NCBI GenBank assembly: GCA_905199755.1
Contig: CAJKHT010000055.1
Location: 1 to 17,550, forward strand
Length of the DNA: 17,550 nt
Origin: an uncultured Eubacteriales bacterium
Lineage (GTDB): Bacteria; Bacillota; Clostridia; UBA1381
Reading direction: 5' to 3'
In this document: positions 1 to 7,213 of the stretch, piece after piece
Position numbering within the stretch: the stretch's first letter is position 1
Layout: each line of letters opens with the position of its first letter
Position numbers and translations under genes: made by a program
Notes under the pieces: generated by a model
The model's database searches: none
Told to the model about the DNA's origin: nothing
The model's input: only the letters and a program-made list of their open reading frames with translations

Positions 1-25
1 TAAAATACCGAGGAGGAAATTAATT

Positions 26-589
26 ATGGTAACAGCAGGAGATTTCAGAAACGGCGTTACATTTGAATTGGAAGGCGGCGTATGGCAGATTGTTGAATTC
101 CAGCATGTTAAGCCGGGAAAGGGCGCTGCTTTTGTAAGAACAAAGATAAAGAACGTTATTACGGGAAGTGTTGTTGAAAAAACTTTCAGACCTACAGAAA
201 AGTTTGAAAACGCATATATTGAAAGAAAGGATATGCAGTATTCGTATTCCGACGGAGATTTGTATTATTTCATGGATCAGGAAACCTTTGATATGATTCC
301 CATAGGTAAGGATCAGGTTGGCGATGCTATGAAATTCGTAAAAGAAAATGATGTATGTAAGATTCTTTCGTACAAGGGCAATGTATTTGATATAGAGCCG
401 CCTACATTTGTTGAGCTGGCTATCACCGAAACGGAACCCGGCTTTGCGGGAAATACGGCTACAGGTGCAACAAAGCCCGCAACTCTTGAAACGGGTGCGG
501 TTATTCAGGTACCTCTGTTCGTTGACGGAAGCGATATAATAAGAGTAGATACACGTACGGGTGAATACATGGAGCGTGTAAACAAGTAA
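26..589 (+). CDS. efp: Elongation factor P
   Basis: EF-P binds the ribosome between the P and E sites and speeds peptide-bond formation at polyproline stretches. The protein is 187 residues, normal for the family, with the three beta-barrel domains in order: an N-terminal KOW-like domain (about 1-65), then two OB domains. The loop HVKPGKGAAF carries Lys32 at the tip, the position that receives the post-translational modification in other bacteria. The C-terminal end (GDIIRVDTRTGEY-like, here with SDIIRVDTRTGEY) is also typical. AGGAGG at 11-16 sits 9 bases before the ATG, so the start is secure. The next gene follows after 25 bases and is probably co-transcribed. No epm-type modification gene is visible here. 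Confidence 0.97.
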   Translation: MVTAGDFRNGVTFELEGGVWQIVEFQHVKPGKGAAFVRTKIKNVITGSVVEKTFRPTEKFENAYIERKDMQYSYSDGDLYYFMDQETFDMIPIGKDQVGDAMKFVKENDVCKILSYKGNVFDIEPPTFVELAITETEPGFAGNTATGATKPATLETGAVIQVPLFVDGSDIIRVDTRTGEYMERVNK

Positions 590-614
590 ACATCTGTAAA
601 GGAATGATTGTAGC

Positions 615-1091
615 ATGAGTGATATATTAAAAAAGGTATCATATCTGAGAGGATTTGCGGACGGTTTGGATATAAGTCCCAAAAGCGAAGAGGGAAAGCT
701 TATATCAAAAATGCTTGACGTTCTTGATGATATGGCTGAAGAAATCGATGAGCTTAAACTAAATCAGATAGAGAACGATAAAATTCTTGAGGATATAGAG
801 GATGAGCTTTACGAGATAACCGAGGACATGTACGGCTTTGACGAGGATGAAGATGACGAGGACGGCGACTGGGACGATGAAGATGACAGCGATGATGACG
901 ATTCATGGCTGGATGATGATATAGATGTTCCCGAGGGCGATGTTTTTGAAATTCAGTGTCCCGGCTGCGGCGAAGATGTGATGGTTGATTTTGATATGCT
1001 CGACAGCTCAAATGCAATAATCTGTCCGAATTGTCACGAAGAAATTGAACTCGAGTTTAATTTTGAGGACGAGGACGAAGATAAAAACTAA
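615..1091 (+). CDS. Acidic zinc-ribbon protein (CD1247 N-terminal-domain type)
   Basis: This is a 158-residue protein of unknown function. Residues 1-70 form a predicted helical domain (SYLRGFADGLDI, then helices rich in Glu and Leu) that resembles the CD1247 N-terminal domain of Clostridia. Residues 75-110 are an extreme acidic linker of almost only Asp and Glu with two Trp. Residues 113-150 carry a zinc ribbon with two CPxC knuckles (CPGCGED and CPNCHEE). The tail is again acidic. An AAAGGA ribosome binding site lies about 12 bases upstream. The gene follows efp closely and is closed by an intrinsic terminator, so efp and this gene probably form one transcript. The family assignment is from memory; the domain layout is seen directly. 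Confidence 0.8.
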   Translation: MSDILKKVSYLRGFADGLDISPKSEEGKLISKMLDVLDDMAEEIDELKLNQIENDKILEDIEDELYEITEDMYGFDEDEDDEDGDWDDEDDSDDDDSWLDDDIDVPEGDVFEIQCPGCGEDVMVDFDMLDSSNAIICPNCHEEIELEFNFEDEDEDKN

Positions 1092-1101
1092 AATGGTTTA
1101 T

Positions 1102-1143
1102 ACGGCGGACATTACCGGGAAACGGACTGTCTGCCGTGTTTTT
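1102..1143 (+). terminator. Intrinsic terminator after the efp operon
   Basis: ACGGCGGACA (1102-1111) pairs with TGTCTGCCGT (1128-1137) with one G-U pair. A small inner CCG/CGG stem sits in the loop, and a run of five T follows (1139-1143). It lies 10 bases after the zinc-ribbon stop codon and before the hemW start. Confidence 0.8.
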
Positions 1144-1168
1144 ATGTTGCGGAAAGGACGGATTTGTT

Positions 1169-2272
1169 ATGAAAGGCATTTATATCCATATTCCGTTTTG
1201 TGTAAGAAAATGCCGCTATTGTGATTTTGTATCGTACCCGAACATGGAAGAAAGCTTTGACAGGTATCTTGATGCGGTTTTCAAGGAAATGGAGCAGTAT
1301 CGCGGAGAAAAGGCGGATACCGTATTTATAGGCGGCGGTACTCCTACGGCACTCGGTGCGCATCAGCTTGACAGCCTTGTAAAAAAATGCTTTGAAGTTT
1401 TTGATATTAAAAGCGGATATGAATTCAGTATAGAGGCAAATCCGGGAACGATAGATGATGAAAAGGCAAAAGTGCTGCTTGCGGACGGGGTGAATCGTAT
1501 AAGTGTAGGTGTGCAGTCGTTTGATAATTCGGAATTAAAAATGCTTGGCAGAATACACAGCGCCCAAACGGCATATAATACTATTTGCAGGCTTAATGAA
1601 CTGGGATTTTTAAACATAAATGCGGATATAATGACGGCGCTGCCCGAACAGACATCGGAAAAACTGATGTGTACGTTAAATACCGCCTCAGAACTGCCCG
1701 TTACGCATATAAGTGCGTACAGCCTTATAATAGAGGACAACACTCCCATGGCTGAGGATTACCAAAAGGGAAAGCTTGTGCTGCCGGATGAGGACAGCGA
1801 CAGGAATATGTTTGACGAAGCTGTGAGACTGCTTGAAAAAAACGGATTTCATCGGTATGAAATTTCAAATTTTGCAAAAGACGGTTTCGAATGCAGACAC
1901 AATATAAAATATTGGCAGTGTGATGAATATATAGGCTTGGGTGCAGCGGCACATTCATATGACGGAAAAAGCCGTTTTTTCAACACCTCAGATATAAAAC
2001 GGTATATGTCGGGCGATTTCGGACGTCATGACGATGCTTTGACCTTGAATGATAAAATTTCCGAGTTTATTTTTCTCGGCATGCGCATGAAATGCGGAAT
2101 AAGCGCTGCGGAATTTCAAAAGAGATTTAATATTGATTTTAAACAACGGTACGAAAAATTGCTTGACAAATTCATAAACGGCGGATTTATTGCCGAAAAA
2201 GACGGAAGATATATGTTTACCGACAGGGGATTTGATGTGTCAAATTCCATATTGTGCGAATTTGTGTGTTAA
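1169..2272 (+). CDS. hemW: Heme chaperone HemW (radical SAM, HemN-like)
   Basis: HemW is a radical SAM protein that binds heme and delivers it to hemoproteins. It is often mis-annotated as coproporphyrinogen III oxidase. The first residues are MKGIYIHIPFC, followed by the CxxxCxxC iron-sulfur motif (CVRKCRYCDF). The residue after the third Cys pair is DF, as in HemW, and not the extra Cys of true HemN. Other family marks are GGGTPTAL, SIEANPGTID, VGVQSF and HNIKYW followed by the YIGLGAAAHS block. The protein is 367 residues. An in-frame GTG at 1136 would add 11 residues but lies inside the terminator hairpin. The ATG at 1169 has AAAGGA upstream and matches the usual family N-terminus. The gene sits directly before hrcA, a common Firmicutes order. 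Confidence 0.93.
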   Translation: MKGIYIHIPFCVRKCRYCDFVSYPNMEESFDRYLDAVFKEMEQYRGEKADTVFIGGGTPTALGAHQLDSLVKKCFEVFDIKSGYEFSIEANPGTIDDEKAKVLLADGVNRISVGVQSFDNSELKMLGRIHSAQTAYNTICRLNELGFLNINADIMTALPEQTSEKLMCTLNTASELPVTHISAYSLIIEDNTPMAEDYQKGKLVLPDEDSDRNMFDEAVRLLEKNGFHRYEISNFAKDGFECRHNIKYWQCDEYIGLGAAAHSYDGKSRFFNTSDIKRYMSGDFGRHDDALTLNDKISEFIFLGMRMKCGISAAEFQKRFNIDFKQRYEKLLDKFINGGFIAEKDGRYMFTDRGFDVSNSILCEFVC

Positions 2273-2287
2273 AATTGTTAACAATTT
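2272..2287. promoter_or_regulatory. 16-bp perfect palindrome upstream of the hrcA promoter
   Basis: AAATTGTTAACAATTT is a perfect inverted repeat with no loop. It begins at the last base of the hemW stop codon and ends 21 bases before the -35 box of the hrcA promoter. With no loop and no T-tract it is not a terminator. It could be a protein binding site acting on the heat-shock operon, but I do not recognise the regulator. Confidence 0.4.
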
Positions 2288-2308
2288 ATGAAATGTAAGA
2301 AAAAGCAC

Positions 2309-2337
2309 TTGACATACGTCTTTGATAGTGGTAAATT
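2309..2337 (+). promoter_or_regulatory. Sigma-A promoter of the hrcA-grpE-dnaK operon
   Basis: The -35 box TTGACA (2309-2314) is a perfect consensus. The -10 box TAAATT (2332-2337) follows after 17 bases. The expected start point, about 2344, falls at the edge of the CIRCE element, so bound HrcA would block initiation. Confidence 0.85.
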
Positions 2338-2344
2338 ATACTTG

Positions 2345-2371
2345 TTAGCACTCAAGGGGCTTGAGTGCTAA
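2345..2371. promoter_or_regulatory. CIRCE element (HrcA operator)
   Basis: TTAGCACTC (2345-2353), a 9-base spacer and GAGTGCTAA (2363-2371) match the CIRCE consensus exactly. The spacer AAGGGGCTT is itself nearly symmetric, so the arms extend to 13 bp (GTTAGCACTCAAG and its complement). HrcA binds this site to repress the operon, and titration of GroEL by unfolded protein relieves the repression in the known systems. Confidence 0.98.
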
Positions 2372-2401
2372 CAGGGTTCGGTTAATAAGGAGGAGATTGA
2401 T

Positions 2402-3439
2402 GTGGACTTAAATGACAGAAAAAGAAAAATCCTCCAGGCAATTATTGACGAATATATCGGTACGGCAGAACCGGTAGGTTCAAGAGCCATTTCAAAAAAT
2501 CAGGAGCTTGGTCTTTCAAGTGCAACCATAAGAAATGAAATGGCGGATCTTGAGGAAATGGGTTATCTCATACAGCCGCATACCTCGGCAGGGCGTGTTC
2601 CGTCCGATGAGGGATACAGATTTTACGTAAATCAGCTTATGCAGAGATACCAGTTGGGTATGGAGGCAATCGCAAGGCTTCAGCGTGAGCTTGAAACAAA
2701 GGTAAATCAGCTGGAAAAGGTAATCCGGCGCGCAGGACTTATAACCTCGGCGCTGACCGAATATGCAACCGTTGTTACGGCACCGTCGCAGCAGAATACC
2801 ACAATTAACAAAATTGACCTTGTGCCGATAGGTGCAAACAAGATAATGCTTATAGTGGTTACTCATACGGTGCGTAATCAGATAATGACTACCGATATAA
2901 GCTCCGATATATGCACACAGCTGTCGGAAATTTTAAACAAAAATCTTTGCGGACTGACGGGAGACGAGATAACCTTTGATAAGATAAAGGATATTGAAGC
3001 TGAAATTCAGACAAAACTTTCACTGCACCCGAAGGTTCTGATAAATATAATGAATTTTGTGTATAATACGATAACTGTTCCCGAGGATACGGAGATATAT
3101 GTGGATAATGCGAAATCCATATTAAAATATCCCGAATATCATGATGTCGGAAAGGCACGTGAAATGCTTAGCTTTCTGGAGGATAAGGAAAAGCTTAAAA
3201 AACTGGTAAGCGGCAGCAGCAGCGAGGGAGTGAGTGCAAAAATCGGCAAGGAAAATGAATTTGAAATCCTGAATGACTGTTCGCTGGTAACAGTCAATTA
3301 TTCGCTGGGTGATAAGACGGCAGGCAAGCTTGGAGTCATAGGCCCTAAACGCATGAACTATTCAAAGGTGTTTGCAAGCCTTGACCTTATATCCTCGGAG
3401 ATTGACAAAATACTGGCGTACTACATGAACGGAGAATAG
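2402..3439 (+). CDS. hrcA: Heat-inducible transcription repressor HrcA
   Basis: HrcA is the repressor that binds CIRCE and controls the class I heat-shock genes, including its own operon. Its 345 residues are the usual length. The N-terminal winged helix (about 1-75) contains LSSATIRNEMADLEEMGYL and the HTSAGRVPSDEGYRFYV block, both family signatures. The GAF-like middle domain and the C-terminal ISSEIDKILAYY dimerisation part follow. The start is GTG at 2402, 8 bases after AAGGAGG (2387-2393). The ATG overlapping it at 2400 is in another frame and meets a stop after three codons. The operator lies 31 bases upstream, which predicts autoregulation. Confidence 0.97.
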   Translation: MDLNDRKRKILQAIIDEYIGTAEPVGSRAISKNQELGLSSATIRNEMADLEEMGYLIQPHTSAGRVPSDEGYRFYVNQLMQRYQLGMEAIARLQRELETKVNQLEKVIRRAGLITSALTEYATVVTAPSQQNTTINKIDLVPIGANKIMLIVVTHTVRNQIMTTDISSDICTQLSEILNKNLCGLTGDEITFDKIKDIEAEIQTKLSLHPKVLINIMNFVYNTITVPEDTEIYVDNAKSILKYPEYHDVGKAREMLSFLEDKEKLKKLVSGSSSEGVSAKIGKENEFEILNDCSLVTVNYSLGDKTAGKLGVIGPKRMNYSKVFASLDLISSEIDKILAYYMNGE

Positions 3440-3458
3440 ATGAAAGGGGATGGGAAGA

Positions 3459-4004
3459 ATGCCCGATAATAAAGAGGAAAAAGAAGAATTAAAGGAAACC
3501 GAAGCTGCGGAGGAAAACGCGGAGGCTGCCAAGGAAGCGGAAACGGAGGAAAAGTCAAAGGAGGACGAACTCACGGAGAAGCTTAAGGAGCAGACCGATA
3601 AATATATGCGGCTGTATGCGGAATATGACAATTATCAGAAACGCACACAGCGCGAAAAGGACGCGAGATACGGCGATGCCGTAATAGATGCGGCGGCGGC
3701 GATACTCCCTATAGGCGATAATCTTGAAAGAGCCTTGCAGACAGAGGTAACCTCGGAAGACGCGCTGAAATTAAAAGAGGGTGTCGAGATGGTTATGAAG
3801 CAGTTTAACGAAACGCTCGCAAAGCTCGGTGTGGAATATATCGAGGCAAAGGGCGAACAGTTTGATCCGAACATACATAACGCCGTTATGCATGTCGAGG
3901 ACGATACAATTGATGACAATACCGTTGTTGAGGAATTTATGAAAGGCTATAAATACAAGGACGGCAGAGTTGTCAGACACAGTATGGTAAAGGTAGCAAA
4001 TTAA
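3459..4004 (+). CDS. grpE: Nucleotide exchange factor GrpE
   Basis: GrpE releases ADP from DnaK during the chaperone cycle. Residues 1-45 are a charged, low-complexity, Glu-rich segment. A long dimerising helix (to about residue 100) follows, with the YMRLYAEYDNYQKRTQRE block. The C-terminal beta domain contains GVEYIEAKGEQFDPNIHNAVMH and the GYKYKDGRVVRHSMVKVA ending. I chose ATG 3459 over the in-frame ATG 3450 because AGGGG (3445-3449) touches 3450 but is 9 bases from 3459. The later start gives 181 residues. The gene starts 19 bases after hrcA and belongs to the CIRCE operon. Confidence 0.95.
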   Translation: MPDNKEEKEELKETEAAEENAEAAKEAETEEKSKEDELTEKLKEQTDKYMRLYAEYDNYQKRTQREKDARYGDAVIDAAAAILPIGDNLERALQTEVTSEDALKLKEGVEMVMKQFNETLAKLGVEYIEAKGEQFDPNIHNAVMHVEDDTIDDNTVVEEFMKGYKYKDGRVVRHSMVKVAN

Positions 4005-4012
4005 AATACTGC

Positions 4013-4038
4013 TTGCAAAGAATATAAAAGCTTTGCGG
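4013..4038 (+). other. Small hairpin between grpE and dnaK
   Basis: GCAAAG (4015-4020) pairs with CTTTGC (4031-4036), extendable by two T-G pairs, around a 10-base loop. No T-tract follows, so it is not a terminator. Hairpins in heat-shock operon spacers can mark mRNA processing sites, but nothing here proves that role. Confidence 0.3.
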
Positions 4039-4075
4039 TTAATATATAAATAAAATTTTCAGGAGGAGATTTATC

Positions 4076-5923
4076 ATGGGAAAGATTATAGGTATAGACT
4101 TAGGTACAACAAACAGCTGCGTGGCAGTTATGGAGGGCGGTAATCCTACCGTTATTACAAACAGCGAAGGCGCAAGAACAACTCCGTCGGTAGTTGCATT
4201 CCAGAAGGACGGAGAAAGAATAGTAGGTCAGGTTGCAAAGCGTGCTGCCGTTACAAATGCGGACAGAACGATTATGTCAATCAAGAGAAAAATGGGTACA
4301 ACCGAAAAGGTTACAATAGACGGAAAAGCATACACACCGCAGGAAATTTCGGCAATGATTCTTTCAAAGCTTAAGAGCGATGCCGAAAGCTATCTTGGTG
4401 AACCTGTAACACAGGCTGTTATAACAGTACCTGCATATTTTAACGACTCACAGCGTCAGGCTACAAAGGACGCGGGCAAGATTGCCGGTCTGGAGGTTCT
4501 GAGAATTATAAACGAGCCGACAGCAGCAGCGCTTGCTTATGGTATGAGCGATAAGGATCAGACAATAATGGTTTACGACCTGGGCGGCGGTACATTCGAT
4601 GTATCTATTCTTGAAATAGGTGACGGTGTATTTGAAGTTCTTTCAACAAACGGTGATACGCATCTGGGCGGTGATGATTTCGACCAGAGAATTATAGATT
4701 ACCTCGTAGACGAGTTTAAGAAGTCGAACGGTGTTGATTTGTCAACAGACAAGATGGCAATGCAGAGACTTAAAGAAGCAGCCGAAAAATCAAAGATAGA
4801 GCTTTCAACGACAACAACCTCGAACATCAATCTGCCGTTTATCACAGCCGATGCATCGGGTCCGAAGCATATGGATATAACGCTTACAAAGGCTAAGTTC
4901 GATGAACTGACCGCTGATTTGATTGACAGAACAATCACATGTATCAGAAACGCTATGTCGGACGCAGGCGTATCGAGCTCAAAGATTGACGAGGTTCTTC
5001 TCGTAGGCGGTTCATCAAGAATACCTGCCGTACAGGAGGCCGTAAAGAAAGAAATGGGCAAGGAGCCGCATAAGGGCATTAACCCCGATGAATGTGTGGC
5101 AGTCGGTGCGGCAAGACAGGCTGGTGTACTCGGCGGTGAGGAAACAGGTGTTCTTCTGCTTGATGTAACTCCGCTGTCACTCGGTATCGAAACAATGGGC
5201 GGTGTGTTCACAAAGCTGATTGAAAGAAATACAACAATTCCTACAAATAAATCACAGATATTCTCTACCGCTGCCGACGGTCAGACCAGCGTTGAAGTAC
5301 ATGTACTCCAGGGCGAAAGAGAAATGGCTCAGTACAATAAAACTCTGGGACGCTTTAACCTTACGGGTATTGCACCGGCACCCAGAGGTGTTCCGCAGAT
5401 TGAAGTTACATTCGATATTGATGCAAACGGTATTGTTAAGGTAAGTGCAAAGGATTTGGGAACAGGCAACGAGCAGAAGATTACAATTACCGCTTCTTCA
5501 AACCTCAGTGACGAGGATATTGAAAAGGCAGTCAAGGAAGCTGAGAAATACGCTGAAGAAGATAAAAAGCGCAAGGAAGAGGTAGACACAAGAAATAATG
5601 CCGAATCCTTGGTATATCAGTGTGAAAAGGCTCTTACCGATGCCGGCGATAAGGTTGACGCAGCCGCAAAGAGTGAGGTTGAGGCTGAAATCAACAAGGT
5701 TAAGGAAGCGTTAAAGGGTACGGATACAGAGGCAATCAAAGCGGCTACAGAGGCTTTGCAGCAGAAATTCTACGGTATTGCCGAAAAGCTGTACCAGCAG
5801 GCAAACCCCAACGGCGGTGCGCAGCAGGCTGATCCCAATGCGGGAGCGGGCGCACAGCAAAACGGCGGTGACAATGTTTACGAAGCAGACTACCGTGAGG
5901 TAGATAACGACGAAAACAAATAA
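4076..5923 (+). CDS. dnaK: Chaperone protein DnaK (Hsp70)
   Basis: DnaK is the ATP-driven Hsp70 chaperone of the cytosol and works with DnaJ and GrpE. The ATPase domain (about 1-355) shows GIDLGTTNSC (phosphate 1), NEPTAAALAYG, DLGGGTFDVS (phosphate 2) and VGGSSRIPAVQE (adenosine motif). The conserved linker leading into the substrate domain reads VLLLDVTPLSLGIET. The lid is Lys/Glu-rich, and the tail is Gly/Ala/Gln-rich, ending in EADYREVDNDENK. The 615 residues match the shorter Gram-positive form. AGGAGGAG lies just upstream of the ATG. The gene is third in the CIRCE operon. Confidence 0.98.
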   Translation: MGKIIGIDLGTTNSCVAVMEGGNPTVITNSEGARTTPSVVAFQKDGERIVGQVAKRAAVTNADRTIMSIKRKMGTTEKVTIDGKAYTPQEISAMILSKLKSDAESYLGEPVTQAVITVPAYFNDSQRQATKDAGKIAGLEVLRIINEPTAAALAYGMSDKDQTIMVYDLGGGTFDVSILEIGDGVFEVLSTNGDTHLGGDDFDQRIIDYLVDEFKKSNGVDLSTDKMAMQRLKEAAEKSKIELSTTTTSNINLPFITADASGPKHMDITLTKAKFDELTADLIDRTITCIRNAMSDAGVSSSKIDEVLLVGGSSRIPAVQEAVKKEMGKEPHKGINPDECVAVGAARQAGVLGGEETGVLLLDVTPLSLGIETMGGVFTKLIERNTTIPTNKSQIFSTAADGQTSVEVHVLQGEREMAQYNKTLGRFNLTGIAPAPRGVPQIEVTFDIDANGIVKVSAKDLGTGNEQKITITASSNLSDEDIEKAVKEAEKYAEEDKKRKEEVDTRNNAESLVYQCEKALTDAGDKVDAAAKSEVEAEINKVKEALKGTDTEAIKAATEALQQKFYGIAEKLYQQANPNGGAQQADPNAGAGAQQNGGDNVYEADYREVDNDENK

Positions 5924-5929
5924 AGGCTT

Positions 5930-5961
5930 ATTAAAGGACGGACAAAAGTCCGTCCTTTAAT
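5930..5961. terminator. Strong hairpin after dnaK
   Basis: ATTAAAGGACGGAC (5930-5943) and GTCCGTCCTTTAAT (5948-5961) form a perfect 14-bp stem with an AAAA loop. The T-tract is poor (TTTAAT, inside the stem), so it may terminate weakly or protect the 3' end of the dnaK message while some transcripts continue into dnaJ. Confidence 0.65.
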
Positions 5962-6018
5962 GGTAAATACGTATAATATATATATGGCAGAGAATGTAAT
6001 ATTTTGATATATTTAATC

Positions 6019-6047
6019 TTTACAAATATGCGGAAATTTAGTATAAT
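6019..6047 (+). promoter_or_regulatory. Sigma-A promoter of dnaJ
   Basis: TTTACA (6019-6024), a 17-base spacer and TATAAT (6042-6047) form a near-consensus promoter. The predicted start point is about 6054, giving a very short leader before the dnaJ ribosome binding site. No CIRCE element lies nearby. Confidence 0.75.
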
Positions 6048-6070
6048 TATGAACAGGCAGGTGAATAGGT

Positions 6071-7198
6071 TTGGCTGATAAAAGAGATTATTACGAGGTG
6101 CTCGGAGTATCAAAGGGAGCATCGGACGATGAGCTGAAAAAAGCATTCAGAAAGGAAGCCAAAAAATATCACCCTGACTTACATCCGGGGGATAAAGAAG
6201 CGGAAGCAAAATTTAAAGAAATAAACGAAGCATATGAGGTGCTGTCAAATCCCGAGAAACGTCAGCGTTATGACCAGTTCGGTCATGCGGGCGTTGATCC
6301 GAATTACGGTGCCGGCGGCGGAGGCGGCTTTAACGGCGGTTTCAATGATTTCGGCGATATATTCAGCGATATATTCGGCGGCGGCTTTGGCTTTGGCGGA
6401 GGGGGACGCAGAAACGGCCCCAAGCGCGGAAACGATGTAAGACAGGTTGTAAACGTATCCTTTGAAGAAGCGGCTTTCGGCTGTAAAAAGAAAATAAACG
6501 TAACGAAAATGGAAAGCTGTCATACATGCGGCGGCACCGGCGCAAAAGCCGGAACGCAGCCCGAAACTTGTCAGCATTGTCACGGAACGGGACAAATTCA
6601 GACTCAGCAGAGAACAATTCTCGGCTATATGACGAATGTCACGACCTGTCCGAATTGTCACGGAACAGGCAAAATTATAAAGGAGCCGTGCCGTGATTGC
6701 CGCGGAACGGGTAAGGTCAGAACATCAAAAACGATTGAAATTAACATTCCGGCAGGTATTGATGACGGACAGACAATGCAGCTTTCGGGACAGGGTGAGC
6801 CCGGCGAAAGAGGCGGTCCGCATGGAGATTTGCTTATAACCGTTAAGGTACGTCCGCATGATATTTTTAAACGCAGAGATAATGATATATTCCTTGATAT
6901 GCCCATATCATTTGTACAGGCGGCTCTCGGAGCAACGCTTAAGGTTCCGACACTTGACGGTCTTGTGGAATATGATATTCCCGAGGGTACACAGTCCGGA
7001 ACACGGTTCAGACTGCGCGGCAAGGGTATTCCGTTTATACGCGGCAAGGGCAGAGGAGATCAGTACGTTACGGTGACTGTTGAAGTACCTAAAAATCTGA
7101 CTTCAAAGCAGAAAGAGCTTTTAAAGGAATTTGAAGAGGATAAAAATTACACACAGAAGAAGTCCTTTGCCGAAAAAATGAAGGATTTTTTGAAATAA
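6071..7198 (+). CDS. dnaJ: Chaperone protein DnaJ (Hsp40)
   Basis: DnaJ delivers substrates to DnaK and stimulates its ATPase. The J domain covers residues 3-70 with the HPD tripeptide at 34-36. A Gly/Phe-rich region follows at about 76-112. The zinc domain has all four CxxCxGxG repeats (CHTCGGTG, CQHCHGTG, CPNCHGTG, CRDCRGTG), and the C-terminal substrate domains complete a 375-residue type I DnaJ. The start is TTG at 6071, giving MADKRDYYEVLGV, with CAGGTGA about 6 bases upstream. The gene has its own promoter and is separated from dnaK by a hairpin. The hisD-like gene starts 15 bases after it, where prmA would be common in related genomes. Confidence 0.97.
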   Translation: MADKRDYYEVLGVSKGASDDELKKAFRKEAKKYHPDLHPGDKEAEAKFKEINEAYEVLSNPEKRQRYDQFGHAGVDPNYGAGGGGGFNGGFNDFGDIFSDIFGGGFGFGGGGRRNGPKRGNDVRQVVNVSFEEAAFGCKKKINVTKMESCHTCGGTGAKAGTQPETCQHCHGTGQIQTQQRTILGYMTNVTTCPNCHGTGKIIKEPCRDCRGTGKVRTSKTIEINIPAGIDDGQTMQLSGQGEPGERGGPHGDLLITVKVRPHDIFKRRDNDIFLDMPISFVQAALGATLKVPTLDGLVEYDIPEGTQSGTRFRLRGKGIPFIRGKGRGDQYVTVTVEVPKNLTSKQKELLKEFEEDKNYTQKKSFAEKMKDFLK

Positions 7199-7213
7199 CA
7201 TAAGGAGGACGCT

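Noticed and set aside
20..682. A 220-codon open frame on the minus strand across efp
   Set aside because: It lies opposite efp, which has a ribosome binding site and clear homology. Its Cys/Tyr/Ile-rich product resembles no family I know and is a reverse-strand shadow.
830..930. Apparent GATGA/GACGA simple repeat
   Set aside because: It is explained by the Asp/Glu-rich linker coding sequence and is not a regular tandem array.
1136..1168. Upstream GTG start for hemW
   Set aside because: It lies inside the terminator hairpin, has no ribosome binding site, and adds residues not typical of HemW.
4699..5211. A 170-codon minus-strand frame inside dnaK
   Set aside because: Long antisense frames opposite dnaK are a well-known artefact of its codon pattern. 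There is no ribosome binding site or homology.
6305..6415. GGCGG-rich repetitive stretch
   Set aside because: It encodes the Gly/Phe-rich region of DnaJ.
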